From: Heyndrickxia sporothermodurans
Lineage (GTDB): Bacteria > Bacillota > Bacilli > Bacillales > Bacillaceae_C
Length of the DNA: 64,000 nt
Assembly: GCA_016756695.1 (NCBI GenBank)
Contig: CP066701.1
Location: 2,508,001-2,572,000, forward strand
Direction of reading: 5' to 3'
Shown here: positions 40,474 through 49,713 of the stretch, in pieces
Layout: each line of letters starts with the position of its first letter
How positions within the stretch are numbered: position 1 is the stretch's first letter
The notes under the pieces: model-generated
What the model was told of the DNA's origin: nothing
The model's database searches: none
What the model saw: the letters and a program-made list of their open reading frames with translations, nothing else
Program-made: the position numbers and the translations under genes

Positions 40474-41568
40474 TCAACTCCGTCTGGAACGAGTATTGAT
40501 TTTTGATCTTATATAGATGATTACATATAAGAAAATTGGATAGATAAACCAGAGGAAAAATCCAGTTTTGCCAATTTGATCTATAAAATAATTAATATCT
40601 ACTCTTTTCGTAATGAAAAAACTGCAGATAAAAAGGATAATCGAGATGAGCCATATTCCATGTTTTTGTTTTATATGAAAAATCTGTTTAATACCCTTTG
40701 AAGAAATATATAGAGTGATACATAGGTTTGGAAAAATAACTAAAATCCATAATGGAACCGCAACAAATTCAAAGCGTTCAATAAATGGAAAATGGACCGT
40801 GCTAATCATGCTGACAACAGGCCATACATTCTTCTCTAATTCTTTAGCGCTAAAAAACAAAATAGCAACTACAGTTGTTAGTAAAACAAGAATGGTTGTA
40901 AACCAGACTGCTATTTGACTAAATAGTTGAAGTTTATTTTTCTCCTTAATAAAGGGAAAAATAAATAGCAACGTCTCGAAACCTAACATTGTATAACTGC
41001 TCTTGAAAACTCCTTTCATAATTTCTGAAGGAGTTGTCGTCATTATAGGTAAAATCCTTGTTACGTTTATGGTTTCAAGAGGTTGGTACACAACAAATAG
41101 CAGCCATATAGTCATTAAAAAGGATAAGAAGCAAACACCGGTCACTACTCTGAATCCGCCTGATACAGCATAAATGGTTATCATTAATAAAGCCAATACC
41201 CCGACCCATTCATAGACTCCTTCATTTCCCCATGTTAGTGACAACTCGACATAACTAATGATGATCGAATAATTTACGGCGATAAAGTAAATGACAATAA
41301 GGAAGTTGAAAATACTACCAATCAAGCGTCCGAATATATGTTCATGAATTTCAAAAAGAGTATCACCTTCATTTTTTTTTAGGATAGAAATCATTAACCA
41401 TGTAATCAAGCTAACGAATAAACCAGATAGTAAAATGGATATCCAAGCATCTTTTTTTGATTCTAGATAGATAATTCTTGGAATTCCAATAATTCCCATA
41501 CCAATTTGCGAAGTGTGTATGATATAAAACGCCATAAAGGCGTTAACAAATCGTATATTTGATTTCAT
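40474..41568 (-). CDS. Germinant receptor subunit B (GerB/GerKB-like permease)
   Basis: A 364-residue membrane protein of the APC superfamily spore germination group with about ten hydrophobic helices; IHTSQIGMGIIGIPRIIY at the N-terminus is the family hallmark. ATG 41568 (GAGGTG upstream) is preferred to TTG 41580, which overlaps the gerA end. In GerA-type receptors the B subunit is thought to bind the amino acid or sugar germinant. Confidence 0.93.
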   Translation of the reverse strand: MKSNIRFVNAFMAFYIIHTSQIGMGIIGIPRIIYLESKKDAWISILLSGLFVSLITWLMISILKKNEGDTLFEIHEHIFGRLIGSIFNFLIVIYFIAVNYSIIISYVELSLTWGNEGVYEWVGVLALLMITIYAVSGGFRVVTGVCFLSFLMTIWLLFVVYQPLETINVTRILPIMTTTPSEIMKGVFKSSYTMLGFETLLFIFPFIKEKNKLQLFSQIAVWFTTILVLLTTVVAILFFSAKELEKNVWPVVSMISTVHFPFIERFEFVAVPLWILVIFPNLCITLYISSKGIKQIFHIKQKHGIWLISIILFICSFFITKRVDINYFIDQIGKTGFFLWFIYPIFLYVIIYIRSKINTRSRRS

Positions 41569-41576
41569 TTTGCACC

Positions 41577-43058
41577 TCAAAATTCATCTAAATCTGTTAT
41601 ATTTCTTAATCGCTCCTTTAGGCGAATGAAGTCTTTTGGTCGATTTACTAACGGTCGCCTCATATAAAAATGGTGGGGGAGACGTATTAAAAAATATTGC
41701 AAATCTTTCATTCTTAGCGGATATAGAGGTGCAAGATAAGGTTTATTTAAAGAAGTTAATTTTAACAAGTGAACCATTAGAATACATATACCAAAAATGA
41801 TTCCATTTAACCCCCAAACACCTGCTAAAATAATGATTGGAAATCTAGCAATTCTGACAGCAGTGCCCATTTCATAAATAGGAGCCGAAAATGCCCCTAA
41901 TGCACTAAATGCAACAATGATAATTAAAATATTGCTAGTTAATCCTGCCTCAACCGTTGCTTGGCCAATGACAAGACCTCCTACAATTGCCATTGTTTGT
42001 CCTACTTTTGTAGGAAGGCGGGCACCAGCTTCTCTAAGTAACTCAATTAACAATTCTAGTAAGAGTGCTTCTAATAAGGGCGGAAAAGGAACTTGTGAAC
42101 GTGATTGTCCAATGATAAATAACAATTTAGATGGTATGAGTTCAAAATGATAAGTCATGGCAGCCACATAAATGGCTGTTAAAAAAATAGAACCTACCAT
42201 AGCAAAAAATCGGATAAAACGAATAAATGTACTTAAAGACCATCTCAAATAGATATCTTCTGTTGATTCGAAAAATGAGAAAAAATTAGCAGGACCTATA
42301 ATCCCTACTGGGCTACCATCTATAAAAACACCAATTCGCCCGTTTATAATCGAGTAGATGAATCGATCGGGCAGCTCTGTTAATATAAATTGTGGAAATA
42401 AAGAGTAATGATTATCTTCTAGGCATTGAGCCAAAACGGAACTGTCACTTATATTATCCGTTTTTAATTGTTTAATCCTTTCCTTAAGTGTCTGAAGAGT
42501 GTCATCGTTAGCAATATCTTTTATATATACAATTCTTACTTGCTTTTGAGCGCGTTCCCCAATCTTTATTTCATCCGTGCACAAATTATAATCATTTAGA
42601 TTTTGTCTGATTATCTTAACGTTAGAAGTTAATGATTCAGTGAACGAAATTTTAGGTCCATATACTAACGATTCTGTTTCTGCTTTCTCAATAGAGCGTT
42701 CAATGGGATTTGCGCAGTTCACCATGAATGCCTTTTTCTCATCTAAAAAATAAATATAAGCAAATCCTTTTAATAGGGAAGAGATTACCTCTTGTTCCTC
42801 TAAATTTACCTTTATTTCTTCTATAGGTATGTTTTTCATTAAATAGGTGTAATGTAAGTATTCTACAGAAAGTTCTTCAATGTATTTAATGACATATTCA
42901 TTTAGAATCTCTGGCTTAATTAAATTCTTCATGAAAATAATATGAATCCCCACTTGTCCAGCTTCAATCTTTCGACAATTCAAGTCGGGTGATTCATTAA
43001 GAATCGATTTAATTTTTTCATAACCTGGCAAGCTCTCATTATTATTACGCTCTGTCAT
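41577..43058 (-). CDS. Germinant receptor subunit A (GerA/GerKA-like)
   Basis: A 493-residue GerA-family protein: a soluble N-terminal domain (to about residue 240, ending in GRIGVFIDGSPVGIIGP) followed by five to six membrane helices (RSQVPFPPLLEALLLELLIELLREAG region, GQTMAIVGGLVIGQAT) and a short C-terminal tail. First gene of the receptor operon gerA-gerB-gerC, with all frames intact. ATG 43058 has GAAGGAA nine bases upstream. A ger operon of this kind accompanies spoVA2mob in some heat-resistant strains. Confidence 0.93.
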   Translation of the reverse strand: MTERNNNESLPGYEKIKSILNESPDLNCRKIEAGQVGIHIIFMKNLIKPEILNEYVIKYIEELSVEYLHYTYLMKNIPIEEIKVNLEEQEVISSLLKGFAYIYFLDEKKAFMVNCANPIERSIEKAETESLVYGPKISFTESLTSNVKIIRQNLNDYNLCTDEIKIGERAQKQVRIVYIKDIANDDTLQTLKERIKQLKTDNISDSSVLAQCLEDNHYSLFPQFILTELPDRFIYSIINGRIGVFIDGSPVGIIGPANFFSFFESTEDIYLRWSLSTFIRFIRFFAMVGSIFLTAIYVAAMTYHFELIPSKLLFIIGQSRSQVPFPPLLEALLLELLIELLREAGARLPTKVGQTMAIVGGLVIGQATVEAGLTSNILIIIVAFSALGAFSAPIYEMGTAVRIARFPIIILAGVWGLNGIIFGICILMVHLLKLTSLNKPYLAPLYPLRMKDLQYFLIRLPHHFYMRRPLVNRPKDFIRLKERLRNITDLDEF

Positions 43059-43211
43059 TCTTATCATTTCCTTCAACGTTTTTTATAGTGTCTGTTAAAA
43101 AAATTATTTTATACAGAATATGGATAGAAGGATCGTAGAACCAATACATCATAATGGACAGCGTTAAACCATTATTGTGTCTAGTTTAAGAGGTTGGTTT
43201 CTTGTCAGTTA

Positions 43212-43316
43212 TTACCCTTTTTCTCTCAGATTAATCCCAAATTTTATTTCTTCAATGTCCTTTTTTGGTTTTAACGTTAAACGTTGAAAGGATTTCCTTT
43301 TTTGTTTTGTTGTCAT
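43212..43316 (-). CDS. Small basic hypothetical protein upstream of the ger operon
   Basis: A 34-residue frame, MTTKQKRKSFQRLTLKPKKD then IEEIKFGINLREKG, with AAGGTG five bases before ATG. Nothing similar is recognised. Included because of the good start context; could be chance. Confidence 0.35.
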   Translation of the reverse strand: MTTKQKRKSFQRLTLKPKKDIEEIKFGINLREKG

Positions 43317-43796
43317 TTTTTCACCTTCTAAAATGTATGAAAAATTTGATGTTTAATAACAAAACAGTTCCTTTTTATGTATTAGACAAACCTTAATACG
43401 GCGACAAATGCATGCGTTTATCTTTGTTATTACATTTTCAATGTTAAATACCCATAAATAGGATGATTAAGAGGGAGAAACTCTTAAAACTTTGGGATAA
43501 TATCCGAAAAATGGGAAAAATATTAGTCCTTTCAGGAAATACAATCATCTTATTTTATAAAGGTAGGGGTGTAAAAGAAATTGAAGTTGAGAAAAGAAAA
43601 AATGAAAAGTTATAAGAGCTATTGCTGTCAACGAGAAATAGAAGAAATGATGGGGATATGGAAAAGGGGTTATTATCGAAAAAATGGAGCTATACGTCAA
43701 AAATAATTTAGATTTAAATTTCCCAAAAATCATTGAATAAAAAATTCTCCATAAAGCAAAATAAAAGAGTAAAAAAAATTCAAGGAGGAAATTATC
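43317..43796. other. Divergent control region between ger and spoVA2mob operons
   Basis: No firm gene. A 34-codon frame (43602-43706, MKSYKSYCCQREIEEMMGIW) has a weak ribosome site. A sigma-G-like promoter is possible at 43735-43763 (GAATA, 17-bp spacer, CAAAATA), 34 bp upstream of the DUF1657 start; forespore expression is expected for spoVA-type operons, but the -10 box is imperfect. Confidence 0.45.
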
Positions 43797-44003
43797 ATGA
43801 CAGTAATAAATGACGTTAAAACAGCTCTAGCAGGATTGAAAAGTGCTCAAGCTAGCTTTGAAACATTTGCTCTTAGTACAGATAATCAACAAGCTAAGCA
43901 ACTTTACCAAGATGCAGCTAAGCAAACCCAATCCGTTGTAGACAGCATTGAACCACGTGTTCAACAAATCGAACAAGAAGAACCTCAATACAAACAACAG
44001 TAA
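43797..44003 (+). CDS. DUF1657 protein, first gene of a spoVA2mob-type operon
   Basis: A 68-residue helical DUF1657 protein (MTVINDVKTALAGLKSAQAS, FETFALSTDNQQAKQLYQDA, a Gln/Glu-rich tail) with strong AAGGAGG. Its role is unknown; two DUF1657 genes are standard members of spoVA2mob. A second near-identical copy lies at 55982 and a wreck at 59403. A strong hairpin follows directly, so this gene may be expressed more highly than the rest of the operon. Confidence 0.92.
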   Translation: MTVINDVKTALAGLKSAQASFETFALSTDNQQAKQLYQDAAKQTQSVVDSIEPRVQQIEQEEPQYKQQ

Positions 44004-44014
44004 TTAGTAAGGCG

Positions 44015-44046
44015 AAAAAAGGTTGGCCTCTTAACCAACCTTTTTT
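44015..44046 (+). terminator. Terminator/attenuator after the first DUF1657 gene
   Basis: A 12-bp stem AAAAAAGGTTGG/CCAACCTTTTTT with an 8-base loop, lying inside the operon. The same GGTTGG/CCAACC hairpin recurs after the DUF1657 gene at 55982 and after the cotF-like gene at 57459. Confidence 0.85.
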
Positions 44047-44084
44047 CAGCTGTTTAAATAATGGAAAAAAATGGAGGTGTTTTT

Positions 44085-44558
44085 TTGAAAGATAAAATAA
44101 CCACATTGAAAAACCTACTTTTTATTATAATGGTCATTGGTTTCGCATCAGGATGTAATGGTAATCAAAATGAATTTACTCAAGGTAATAGTACTTTTGG
44201 TATTTCACAAGTACATACAAGTAAGCCAATTGATCAATCCGTTGCCAATCATGCGAAAGAAAAGATAATTGCCAAGGAAGATATTACAGACGTAAAAGCT
44301 GTGAATACTGATAAAGAGCTTATGGCAGCGATTAAAGTTGAGAATTTTGATCGATTTCGATTAAAGAGTATCGAGAAGTCAGTAAAATCCGACTTAGAAA
44401 AAAAGTATCCCGACTATAAAGTTTTTGTTTCGACTGATAAAAAAATATTCTGGGAGCTTGAAAAGGTCGAGCAAAGACTGAAAAAAAACGATATGAATAA
44501 GAAGAACTTAAAAAATGATTTGAACAAACTGAAAAGTCTTATGAAGGAACAAACCTAA
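44085..44558 (+). CDS. YhcN/YlaJ-family lipoprotein of the spoVA2mob operon
   Basis: A 157-residue lipoprotein with signal peptide and lipobox FASGC, the segment STFGISQVHTSKPIDQSVAN, and the YhcN/YlaJ core (AKEKIIAKEDITDVKAVNTD, FRLKSIEKSVKSDLEKKYPD) ending in a charged helix. TTG 44085 follows GGAGG by seven bases; an in-frame ATG at 44061 lies before that site. Standard second gene of spoVA2mob. A truncated copy is at 55745-55898. Confidence 0.88.
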   Translation: MKDKITTLKNLLFIIMVIGFASGCNGNQNEFTQGNSTFGISQVHTSKPIDQSVANHAKEKIIAKEDITDVKAVNTDKELMAAIKVENFDRFRLKSIEKSVKSDLEKKYPDYKVFVSTDKKIFWELEKVEQRLKKNDMNKKNLKNDLNKLKSLMKEQT

Positions 44559-44575
44559 AGAGGAAGGATCGAGTT

Positions 44576-45055
44576 ATGTCTAACAATCAAAAGAAACAAC
44601 TTACTCCTGTGCAACAGGAATATCAAAAATTGCAAAAACAACGAGAGATCAAAAGACCGGTTGTTAAAAATTGTATTAAGGCCTTTTTAACCGGTGGACT
44701 TATTTGTTTGATTGGTCAGCTTATTTCAGACTTTTACATTTATTATTTCGATTTTACTGAGCAAACGGCCGGAAATCCGACGGTGGGTACGTTAATTTTT
44801 ATTACAATGCTTCTTACTGGTTTTGGCGTATATGATCGAATGGCCCAATTTGGTGGGGCTGGAACAGCTGTACCTGTAACAGGTTTTGGCAATGCGGTCA
44901 TATCACCTGCCATTGAACATCGAACCGAAGGATTTGTACTGGGCGTAGGCAGCAATATGTTTAAACTAGCCGGTTCTGTCATTTTATTTGGTGTGTTTTC
45001 TGCTTTTATCATTGCCTTAATTAAAACAATTTTAATCAGATGGGGTGGTTTATAA
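44576..45055 (+). CDS. spoVAC: SpoVAC, channel protein for dipicolinic acid (spoVA2mob type)
   Basis: A 159-residue membrane protein with four helices; CIKAFLTGGLICLIGQLISD, TVGTLIFITMLLTGFGVYD and AQFGGAGTAVPVTGFGNAV are family hallmarks. SpoVAC is a mechanosensitive-like channel in the inner spore membrane and takes part in Ca-dipicolinate uptake during sporulation and release at germination. 17 bp after the lipoprotein gene and overlapping spoVAD by one base. Confidence 0.95.
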   Translation: MSNNQKKQLTPVQQEYQKLQKQREIKRPVVKNCIKAFLTGGLICLIGQLISDFYIYYFDFTEQTAGNPTVGTLIFITMLLTGFGVYDRMAQFGGAGTAVPVTGFGNAVISPAIEHRTEGFVLGVGSNMFKLAGSVILFGVFSAFIIALIKTILIRWGGL

Positions 45056-46074
45056 TGCTAGCAGGTCATCGTACATGGATCTTCGAACAAAAGCCTGTCA
45101 TTATCTCCACTGGAACCGTTGGTGGACCATTTGAAGCCAATGGTGCTATCCCAGATGATTTCGATACTCTTCATGCTGATTTATGGCTTGGGCAGGATTC
45201 CTATGAGAAAGCACATAAAATCCTTTTTGAAGAGGCTTGCCAAAAAGCCATGGAAAAAGGGGGCATACAAAAGGATCAAGTTCAATTTATCCTAGCTGGG
45301 GACTTAATCAATCAAATCACCCCAACAAGTTTCGCTAGCAGAACGATTGGAGCTCCTTATTTTGGCTTATTCGGTGCTTGCTCTACCTCGATGGAAGGAC
45401 TGGCTCTAGGTGCTTATATTGTAAATACAAAAGGAGCGAAATATTTGTTAACAGGAGCTTCCAGTCATGATACAGCTGTTGAAAAACAATTTCGGTATCC
45501 AACTGAGTATGGTGGACAAAAGCCACCTACGGCACAATGGACGGTTACTGGTGCAGGTGCAGCCCTATTAAGTGATTCTGGGGAAGGACCTCATGTCACA
45601 TCTGCCACAATTGGTCGTGTAATCGATATGGGATTGACAGATCCATTTAACATGGGAGGAGCTATGGCGCCAGCTGCGGTTGATACCATTGAAGCCCATT
45701 TAAAGGAACGAAATGTTGAGCCATCTTATTACGATTTAATTGTAACCGGTGACCTTGGCCAAATCGGACAGGAAGTGTCCATGGATCTATTTAAAAAGCA
45801 TGGAACTCCTATTAGTGAAGAACAATACCAGGATTGTGGCCTTATGATTTATCGGGAAGGACAACCCGTTCTTGCAGGAGCAAGCGGTGCAGGCTGTTCA
45901 GCAACGGTAGTTTATGGGCATTTATTAAACCGCATGAAAAAAGGTGAATTTAAACGAATGTTAGTTGTGGCTACAGGTGCTTTGCTTTCACCGTTGTCCT
46001 TTCAGCAAAATGAAACAATTCCTTGTATCGCCCATGCAGTGTCAATTGAATACGGAGGTGAACAATTAACATGA
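45055..46074 (+). CDS. spoVAD: SpoVAD, dipicolinate-binding protein (spoVA2mob type)
   Basis: A 339-residue thiolase-fold SpoVAD protein: [20 protein letters not shown] at the start, [20 protein letters not shown] in the middle, and [17 protein letters not shown] near the C-terminus. It binds Ca-dipicolinate on the outer face of the inner spore membrane. ATG 45055 overlaps the spoVAC stop (TAATG), and the stop overlaps spoVAEb (ATGA). Confidence 0.96.
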   Translation: MLAGHRTWIFEQKPVIISTGTVGGPFEANGAIPDDFDTLHADLWLGQDSYEKAHKILFEEACQKAMEKGGIQKDQVQFILAGDLINQITPTSFASRTIGAPYFGLFGACSTSMEGLALGAYIVNTKGAKYLLTGASSHDTAVEKQFRYPTEYGGQKPPTAQWTVTGAGAALLSDSGEGPHVTSATIGRVIDMGLTDPFNMGGAMAPAAVDTIEAHLKERNVEPSYYDLIVTGDLGQIGQEVSMDLFKKHGTPISEEQYQDCGLMIYREGQPVLAGASGAGCSATVVYGHLLNRMKKGEFKRMLVVATGALLSPLSFQQNETIPCIAHAVSIEYGGEQLT

Positions 46075-46421
46075 TCTATTTTTGGGCTTTTGTCGTAGGC
46101 GGTTTAATTTGTATCATTGGGCAAATTATGTTTGATGTATTTAAATTGACACCAGGTCATACCTTAAGTGCTCTTGTAGTGATTGGGGCGCTTTTAGATG
46201 GATTTGGACTATACGAGCCTTTGATTGATTTTGCTGGGGCAGGGGCTACCGTTCCGATTACAAGTTTTGGGAATTCGCTTGTTCATGGTGCGATGCAGGA
46301 AGCAGAAAAACATGGGTTAGTTGGTGTACTGACAGGAATGTTTGAAGTAACTAGTTCAGGTATTTCAGCTGCCATTGTTTTCGGCATGTTAGGAGCTTTA
46401 ATTTTTAAACCAAAAGGATAA
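46071..46421 (+). CDS. spoVAEb: SpoVAEb membrane protein (spoVA2mob type)
   Basis: A 116-residue membrane protein homologous to SpoVAC/SpoVAE, with [20 protein letters not shown] and [20 protein letters not shown]. It is probably a further subunit of the SpoVA channel. Translationally coupled to spoVAD; 11 bp before the second DUF1657 gene. Confidence 0.94.
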   Translation: MIYFWAFVVGGLICIIGQIMFDVFKLTPGHTLSALVVIGALLDGFGLYEPLIDFAGAGATVPITSFGNSLVHGAMQEAEKHGLVGVLTGMFEVTSSGISAAIVFGMLGALIFKPKG

Positions 46422-46432
46422 GGAGAATTTGG

Positions 46433-46639
46433 ATGACAGTAGGATCAGATGTTAAACAGTGTTTTGCCAGTCTAAAAGGGGTAGAAGCAAGTCTCTCAAG
46501 TTTAGCATTACGGACTCTTGATGATGAATCGAAGCGAACTTTGCATGAGGCTATGATGGTCTTACACGAAGTAACAAAAGATTTAAAAAAAAGAGTCGGC
46601 GAGTTAGAAGGAGAGGAACTTCAGTACAAGGGTTTCTAG
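46433..46639 (+). CDS. DUF1657 protein, second copy in the spoVA2mob-type operon
   Basis: A 68-residue DUF1657 protein (MTVGSDVKQCFASLKGVEAS, RVGELEGEELQYKGF), clearly related to but diverged from the first gene of the operon. AAGGAG precedes the ATG. Function unknown. Confidence 0.9.
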   Translation: MTVGSDVKQCFASLKGVEASLSSLALRTLDDESKRTLHEAMMVLHEVTKDLKKRVGELEGEELQYKGF

Positions 46640-46669
46640 ATAAACTTTATTTACAGGGGGTGTCAAGCA

Positions 46670-47530
46670 GTGCCTGAATGGTTAGATATAGCTGTACGGT
46701 CAGCAATATTTGTTGTTGTTTTATTTTTCATTACAAAGTGGTTAGGGAAAAAGCAAATGTCTGAACTATCTTTCTTTGAATATGTCACCGGTATGTCTAT
46801 TGGAAGTATTGGTGCAGAAGTGGCTACGGGACTTGAACGGAACATTTTTCACGGAATTATTGGAATTGTCATTTTTGCGGCTATTCCCTTTTTCAGTGGT
46901 TTAATTTCCTTAAAAAGTAAAGGTTTTCGCAATTTTATAGAAGGAAAAGCAACTGTATTTATCAAAGATGGGAAGATTATGGAAGATAATTTAAAAAAGG
47001 AAAGATATACGACAGATGAACTGTTAGAGCTACTTCGCAGGAAGGATGTCTTTCAAGTCTCTGATGTAGAATTTGCTGTTTTAGAGGCAACAGGTGATTT
47101 ATCTGTGATGCTAAAGAAAGAAAATCAACCTTTAACAGCAAAGGATATAAACTTGAAGGTTGCTTCAATCAAGGAGCCTCAGACCATTATTATGGATGGT
47201 ACAATAATGGATGAACCACTAGCCACGATTGGACGAAGTCGGGCTTGGCTACAAACTGAATTAGAAAAACTAGGGGTAACGATTGAAAATGTATTTCTGG
47301 GACAGGTTAATTCTTACGGAGAGTTAACGATTGATCTGTTTGACGATAAATTACAAGTCGCACCCCCACAAGAAAGACCCTTAATTCTTTCAACCTTGAA
47401 AAAATGTCAAGCAGACTTAGAACTATTTGCTCTTGGAACGGAATCAAAAGACGCCAAACAAATGTATAGGTTAAACAGTGAAAAATTACAAGAAGCCATT
47501 GATAAAGTGACCCCTATTTTAAAAGGATAA
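46670..47530 (+). CDS. YetF-like DUF421 membrane protein with a DUF1657-like C-terminal domain
   Basis: A 286-residue protein: three N-terminal helices (VRSAIFVVVLFFITKWLGKK, GMSIGSIGAEVATG, IIGIVIFAAIPFFSG), the cytoplasmic DUF421/YetF domain (KDGKIMEDNLKKERYTTDEL, LLRRKDVFQVSDVEFAVLE, GELTIDLF), and about 50 C-terminal residues (LKKCQADLELFALGTESKDA, KQMYR) that align with the DUF1657 proteins of the same operon. Starts at GTG 46670 after GGGGG. Members of this family in spoVA2mob (2Duf-type) strengthen the inner spore membrane and raise heat resistance. Confidence 0.9.
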   Translation: MPEWLDIAVRSAIFVVVLFFITKWLGKKQMSELSFFEYVTGMSIGSIGAEVATGLERNIFHGIIGIVIFAAIPFFSGLISLKSKGFRNFIEGKATVFIKDGKIMEDNLKKERYTTDELLELLRRKDVFQVSDVEFAVLEATGDLSVMLKKENQPLTAKDINLKVASIKEPQTIIMDGTIMDEPLATIGRSRAWLQTELEKLGVTIENVFLGQVNSYGELTIDLFDDKLQVAPPQERPLILSTLKKCQADLELFALGTESKDAKQMYRLNSEKLQEAIDKVTPILKG

Positions 47531-47596
47531 GGATTTAGCTTAGATTCATACATGACGAAAAAAAGATACCATTTTTAATTGAAATAAGTTTAAAAA

Positions 47597-47620
47597 CCTT
47601 AGTCCAATTTCGGACTAAGG
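47597..47620 (+). terminator. Terminator stem of the spoVA2mob-type operon, cut by IS3 copy 2
   Basis: A 9-bp stem CCTTAGTCC/GGACTAAGG with loop AATTTC. The element begins at the next base, so the U-tract that should follow has been replaced by element DNA. Confidence 0.7.
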
Positions 47621-47838
47621 TCGGATTAACCCCCGTATTTTGGACAGTATTTCTCTTAATCTCACTTTATCTTAAAATTACATTCTTTTTCGTTTCCTTT
47701 TGTCCTTTTGAGATCATAGCCATTGCTTCCATTCCTTCAAGGGTAAAGGCTTCGCCCGACTATCGTCGCCCTTGATTCCATTCCAGAAATGGCTGAAATA
47801 ATTTTTGGGACAAAAGGAAGAAAAAATGGAAGGGGCGA

Positions 47839-48716
47839 TTAAACCCGTACCCCTTTGATTTTCACGTTTTCACATTGTTGCTGTTCATAAAACTCATTTG
47901 GCGATAAGTCTAAAATACTAGAATGCATGCGTCTTTCGTTATAAAACACCATAAACTCTGCGACTGATTCATAGGCTTGTGCATACGTTTCAAATTGCCA
48001 TCTTGATAAACAATCATCTTCAAAAATTCTAAAAGACTCAATGTGAGCATTCATATTTGGCGTTTTTGGTGGAATTCTTTCATGTTCTAGTGTATTTTTT
48101 TACAAAATTCTTCAAAGGTATGGGAGATAAACTGTAGTACCCATTGTCTGTGCGAATCACAGGTTTTTCCCTTTCATTTATCTGCTGGCGCTTGAATAAT
48201 GCCCGCAAAAGAGTTTGTTTTAGGTCTTTTGCTGTGCAACTTAATCCCATATAGTATTCGACAATACTACGATCATACACATCGATGATGGACAATACAA
48301 AGAAGAATCGGTCTTCACCTTCGATGTAGCCATATTTAATGTCAATTTCCCATAATTTGTTCGAACTTTTAATCGTCCGATTTCGTGCTAGTTTTCTAGG
48401 GTATGAGACTTTCTTTTGCCGTTGCGGGCGTAAAATATCAAGTTCTTTGCACAACCGGTAAACTTTTTTTCTTGTTAATGATAAGATGGTATTTTCGACG
48501 AAGTAATTTTGTTAATTTACGATAGCCATAGTTGAAGCCATCGCCTGCAATTTCTTCAAGTAGGTATTCTTTGATTTGTTCATCAGATACCTTTTTACCG
48601 TCCTCTTTGATGGAATAACCGGGTGCTGGTAGTCCCTCACTTACTTTCTTCTCTTCCACACGATAGTTCTTTTGATAATAGTATGTGGATCGAGAAATAC
48701 CAATGATTTTCAGCAC
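47839..48716 (-). pseudogene. IS3 orfB transposase, copy 2 (frameshifted)
   Basis: Three frames cover the same protein as in copy 1. The break points partly differ: the stretch corresponding to SEGLPAPGYSIKEDGKK is in frame here but not in copy 1, and the TDNG region is damaged near 48135. So the two copies have decayed partly independently. Confidence 0.85.
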
Positions 48717-48754
48717 TTTTTTGATCGGGTAGCCTTTTTGAATCCAACGATCGG

Positions 48755-49066
48755 CTACTTCAAGTTTTTCAGCAAGTGAGGGTTTTTCTTTTTTATAAGA
48801 TCTCGTAGAATGGCGATTTCAAGGTCTTTTTCACCTAATATTATTTTTAGCTTTTCATTTTCCTCGGATAACTCTTTAGAATCAATATCTGGCAGCACAG
48901 TAACATCTACTTCACCGTATTTGCCATCTTTATATTCACGAATCCAACGACTTACCATGTTCGGATTCAGTTCGTATCGACGTGCTACTAACGAATTATT
49001 GCCTGTCTCAGTGGCTTCTTTTACGACTTGTAATTTGAAATCTTTTGAGTGTTTTGTTCGTTTCAT
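48755..49066 (-). CDS. IS3-family OrfA, copy 2
   Basis: 103 residues, identical in sequence to the OrfA of copy 1, with the same A-AAA-AAG slippery heptamer on the minus strand (complement of 48788-48794). Confidence 0.88.
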   Translation of the reverse strand: MKRTKHSKDFKLQVVKEATETGNNSLVARRYELNPNMVSRWIREYKDGKYGEVDVTVLPDIDSKELSEENEKLKIILGEKDLEIAILRDLIKKKNPHLLKNLK

Positions 49067-49171
49067 ATTGTCAGCCTCCTTGGTACATTAAGTAGTATAA
49101 TATTTATTACTCTTACTGTCCAAGTTCATTTAGGGGCTATAGAGTTCCCTAATATATTTAATTTTTTATTG

Positions 49172-49240
49172 AGAGTCCCAACAACAAACGTGGAAACATA
49201 CGCTAAGCAATATCGACATGAAGAAAGCCGATTTTTCCTA
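49172..49240. repeat. Intergenic repeat block, copy 1
   Basis: A roughly 70-bp sequence (AGTCCCAACAACAAACG ... AACATACGCTAAGCA ... AAAGCCGATTTTTCCT) that recurs with indels at 60034-60107. In the second copy it ends in a complete hairpin; here only one arm is left. Probably part of a shared 3' untranslated region. Confidence 0.6.
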
Positions 49241-49366
49241 CGGTGTAGTTAATGGGATGGGAATAATAAGCCTATAAGATTAGTGTTATGATTGTTTTTT
49301 TTAATTACATAAGTCTATTGTTGATGGGTATTTTAAAATTATTAGTTTATATTGCGGAGGAGTTTT

Positions 49367-49628
49367 ATGAGGAAAAAAATTCGCTAATACTAATAGTGTT
49401 TTTAAGTACTTTCATTTTAACAATTACGGATCTTATTGGACCATTTAATACTATTGGCTCTGGTACAGCAGCCTTAAAGGAGAAAAATGATGAACTTTAC
49501 AAAGAAATTAAAGTGTATAGAGAGGAACATAAAATTGAACCGATTGATGCAAAAGTCGATAGAGTGTGGAAGGCAATTCCTGGATACAATGGATTGGATG
49601 TAGATATTGAATCTAGTTATAAAAAAAT
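49367..49628 (+). pseudogene. YlxY-like polysaccharide deacetylase, 5' fragment
   Basis: GGAGG precedes ATG 49367, but seven A after ATGAGG shift the frame to a stop after six codons; with eight A the frame reads MRKKNSLILIVFLSTFILTI, a signal anchor, and continues through GSGTAALKEKNDELYKEIK to VDIESSYKK. At 49629 IS66 copy 2 interrupts the gene; removing it and one target copy joins this frame exactly to 52116. The alternative ATG 49288 avoids the frameshift but has no good ribosome site. Confidence 0.82.
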
Positions 49629-49713
49629 GTAAGAGTCAAATAGAATACACCTATTAACATATATAGTACCTGTGAGATAATCTCTTCAAATCAAAGTTTG
49701 AGGAGGTTTTTTT

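Larger units (their letters stand above)
47621..49144 (-). mobile_element. IS3-family element, copy 2 (right of ger/spoVA2mob segment)
   Basis: Nearly identical to 36642-38170 and in the same orientation, differing by small indels (for example a missing 3 bases near 48030, extra bases near 48135 and 48720). Together the two copies bracket 38171-47620 like a composite transposon. Confidence 0.9.
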
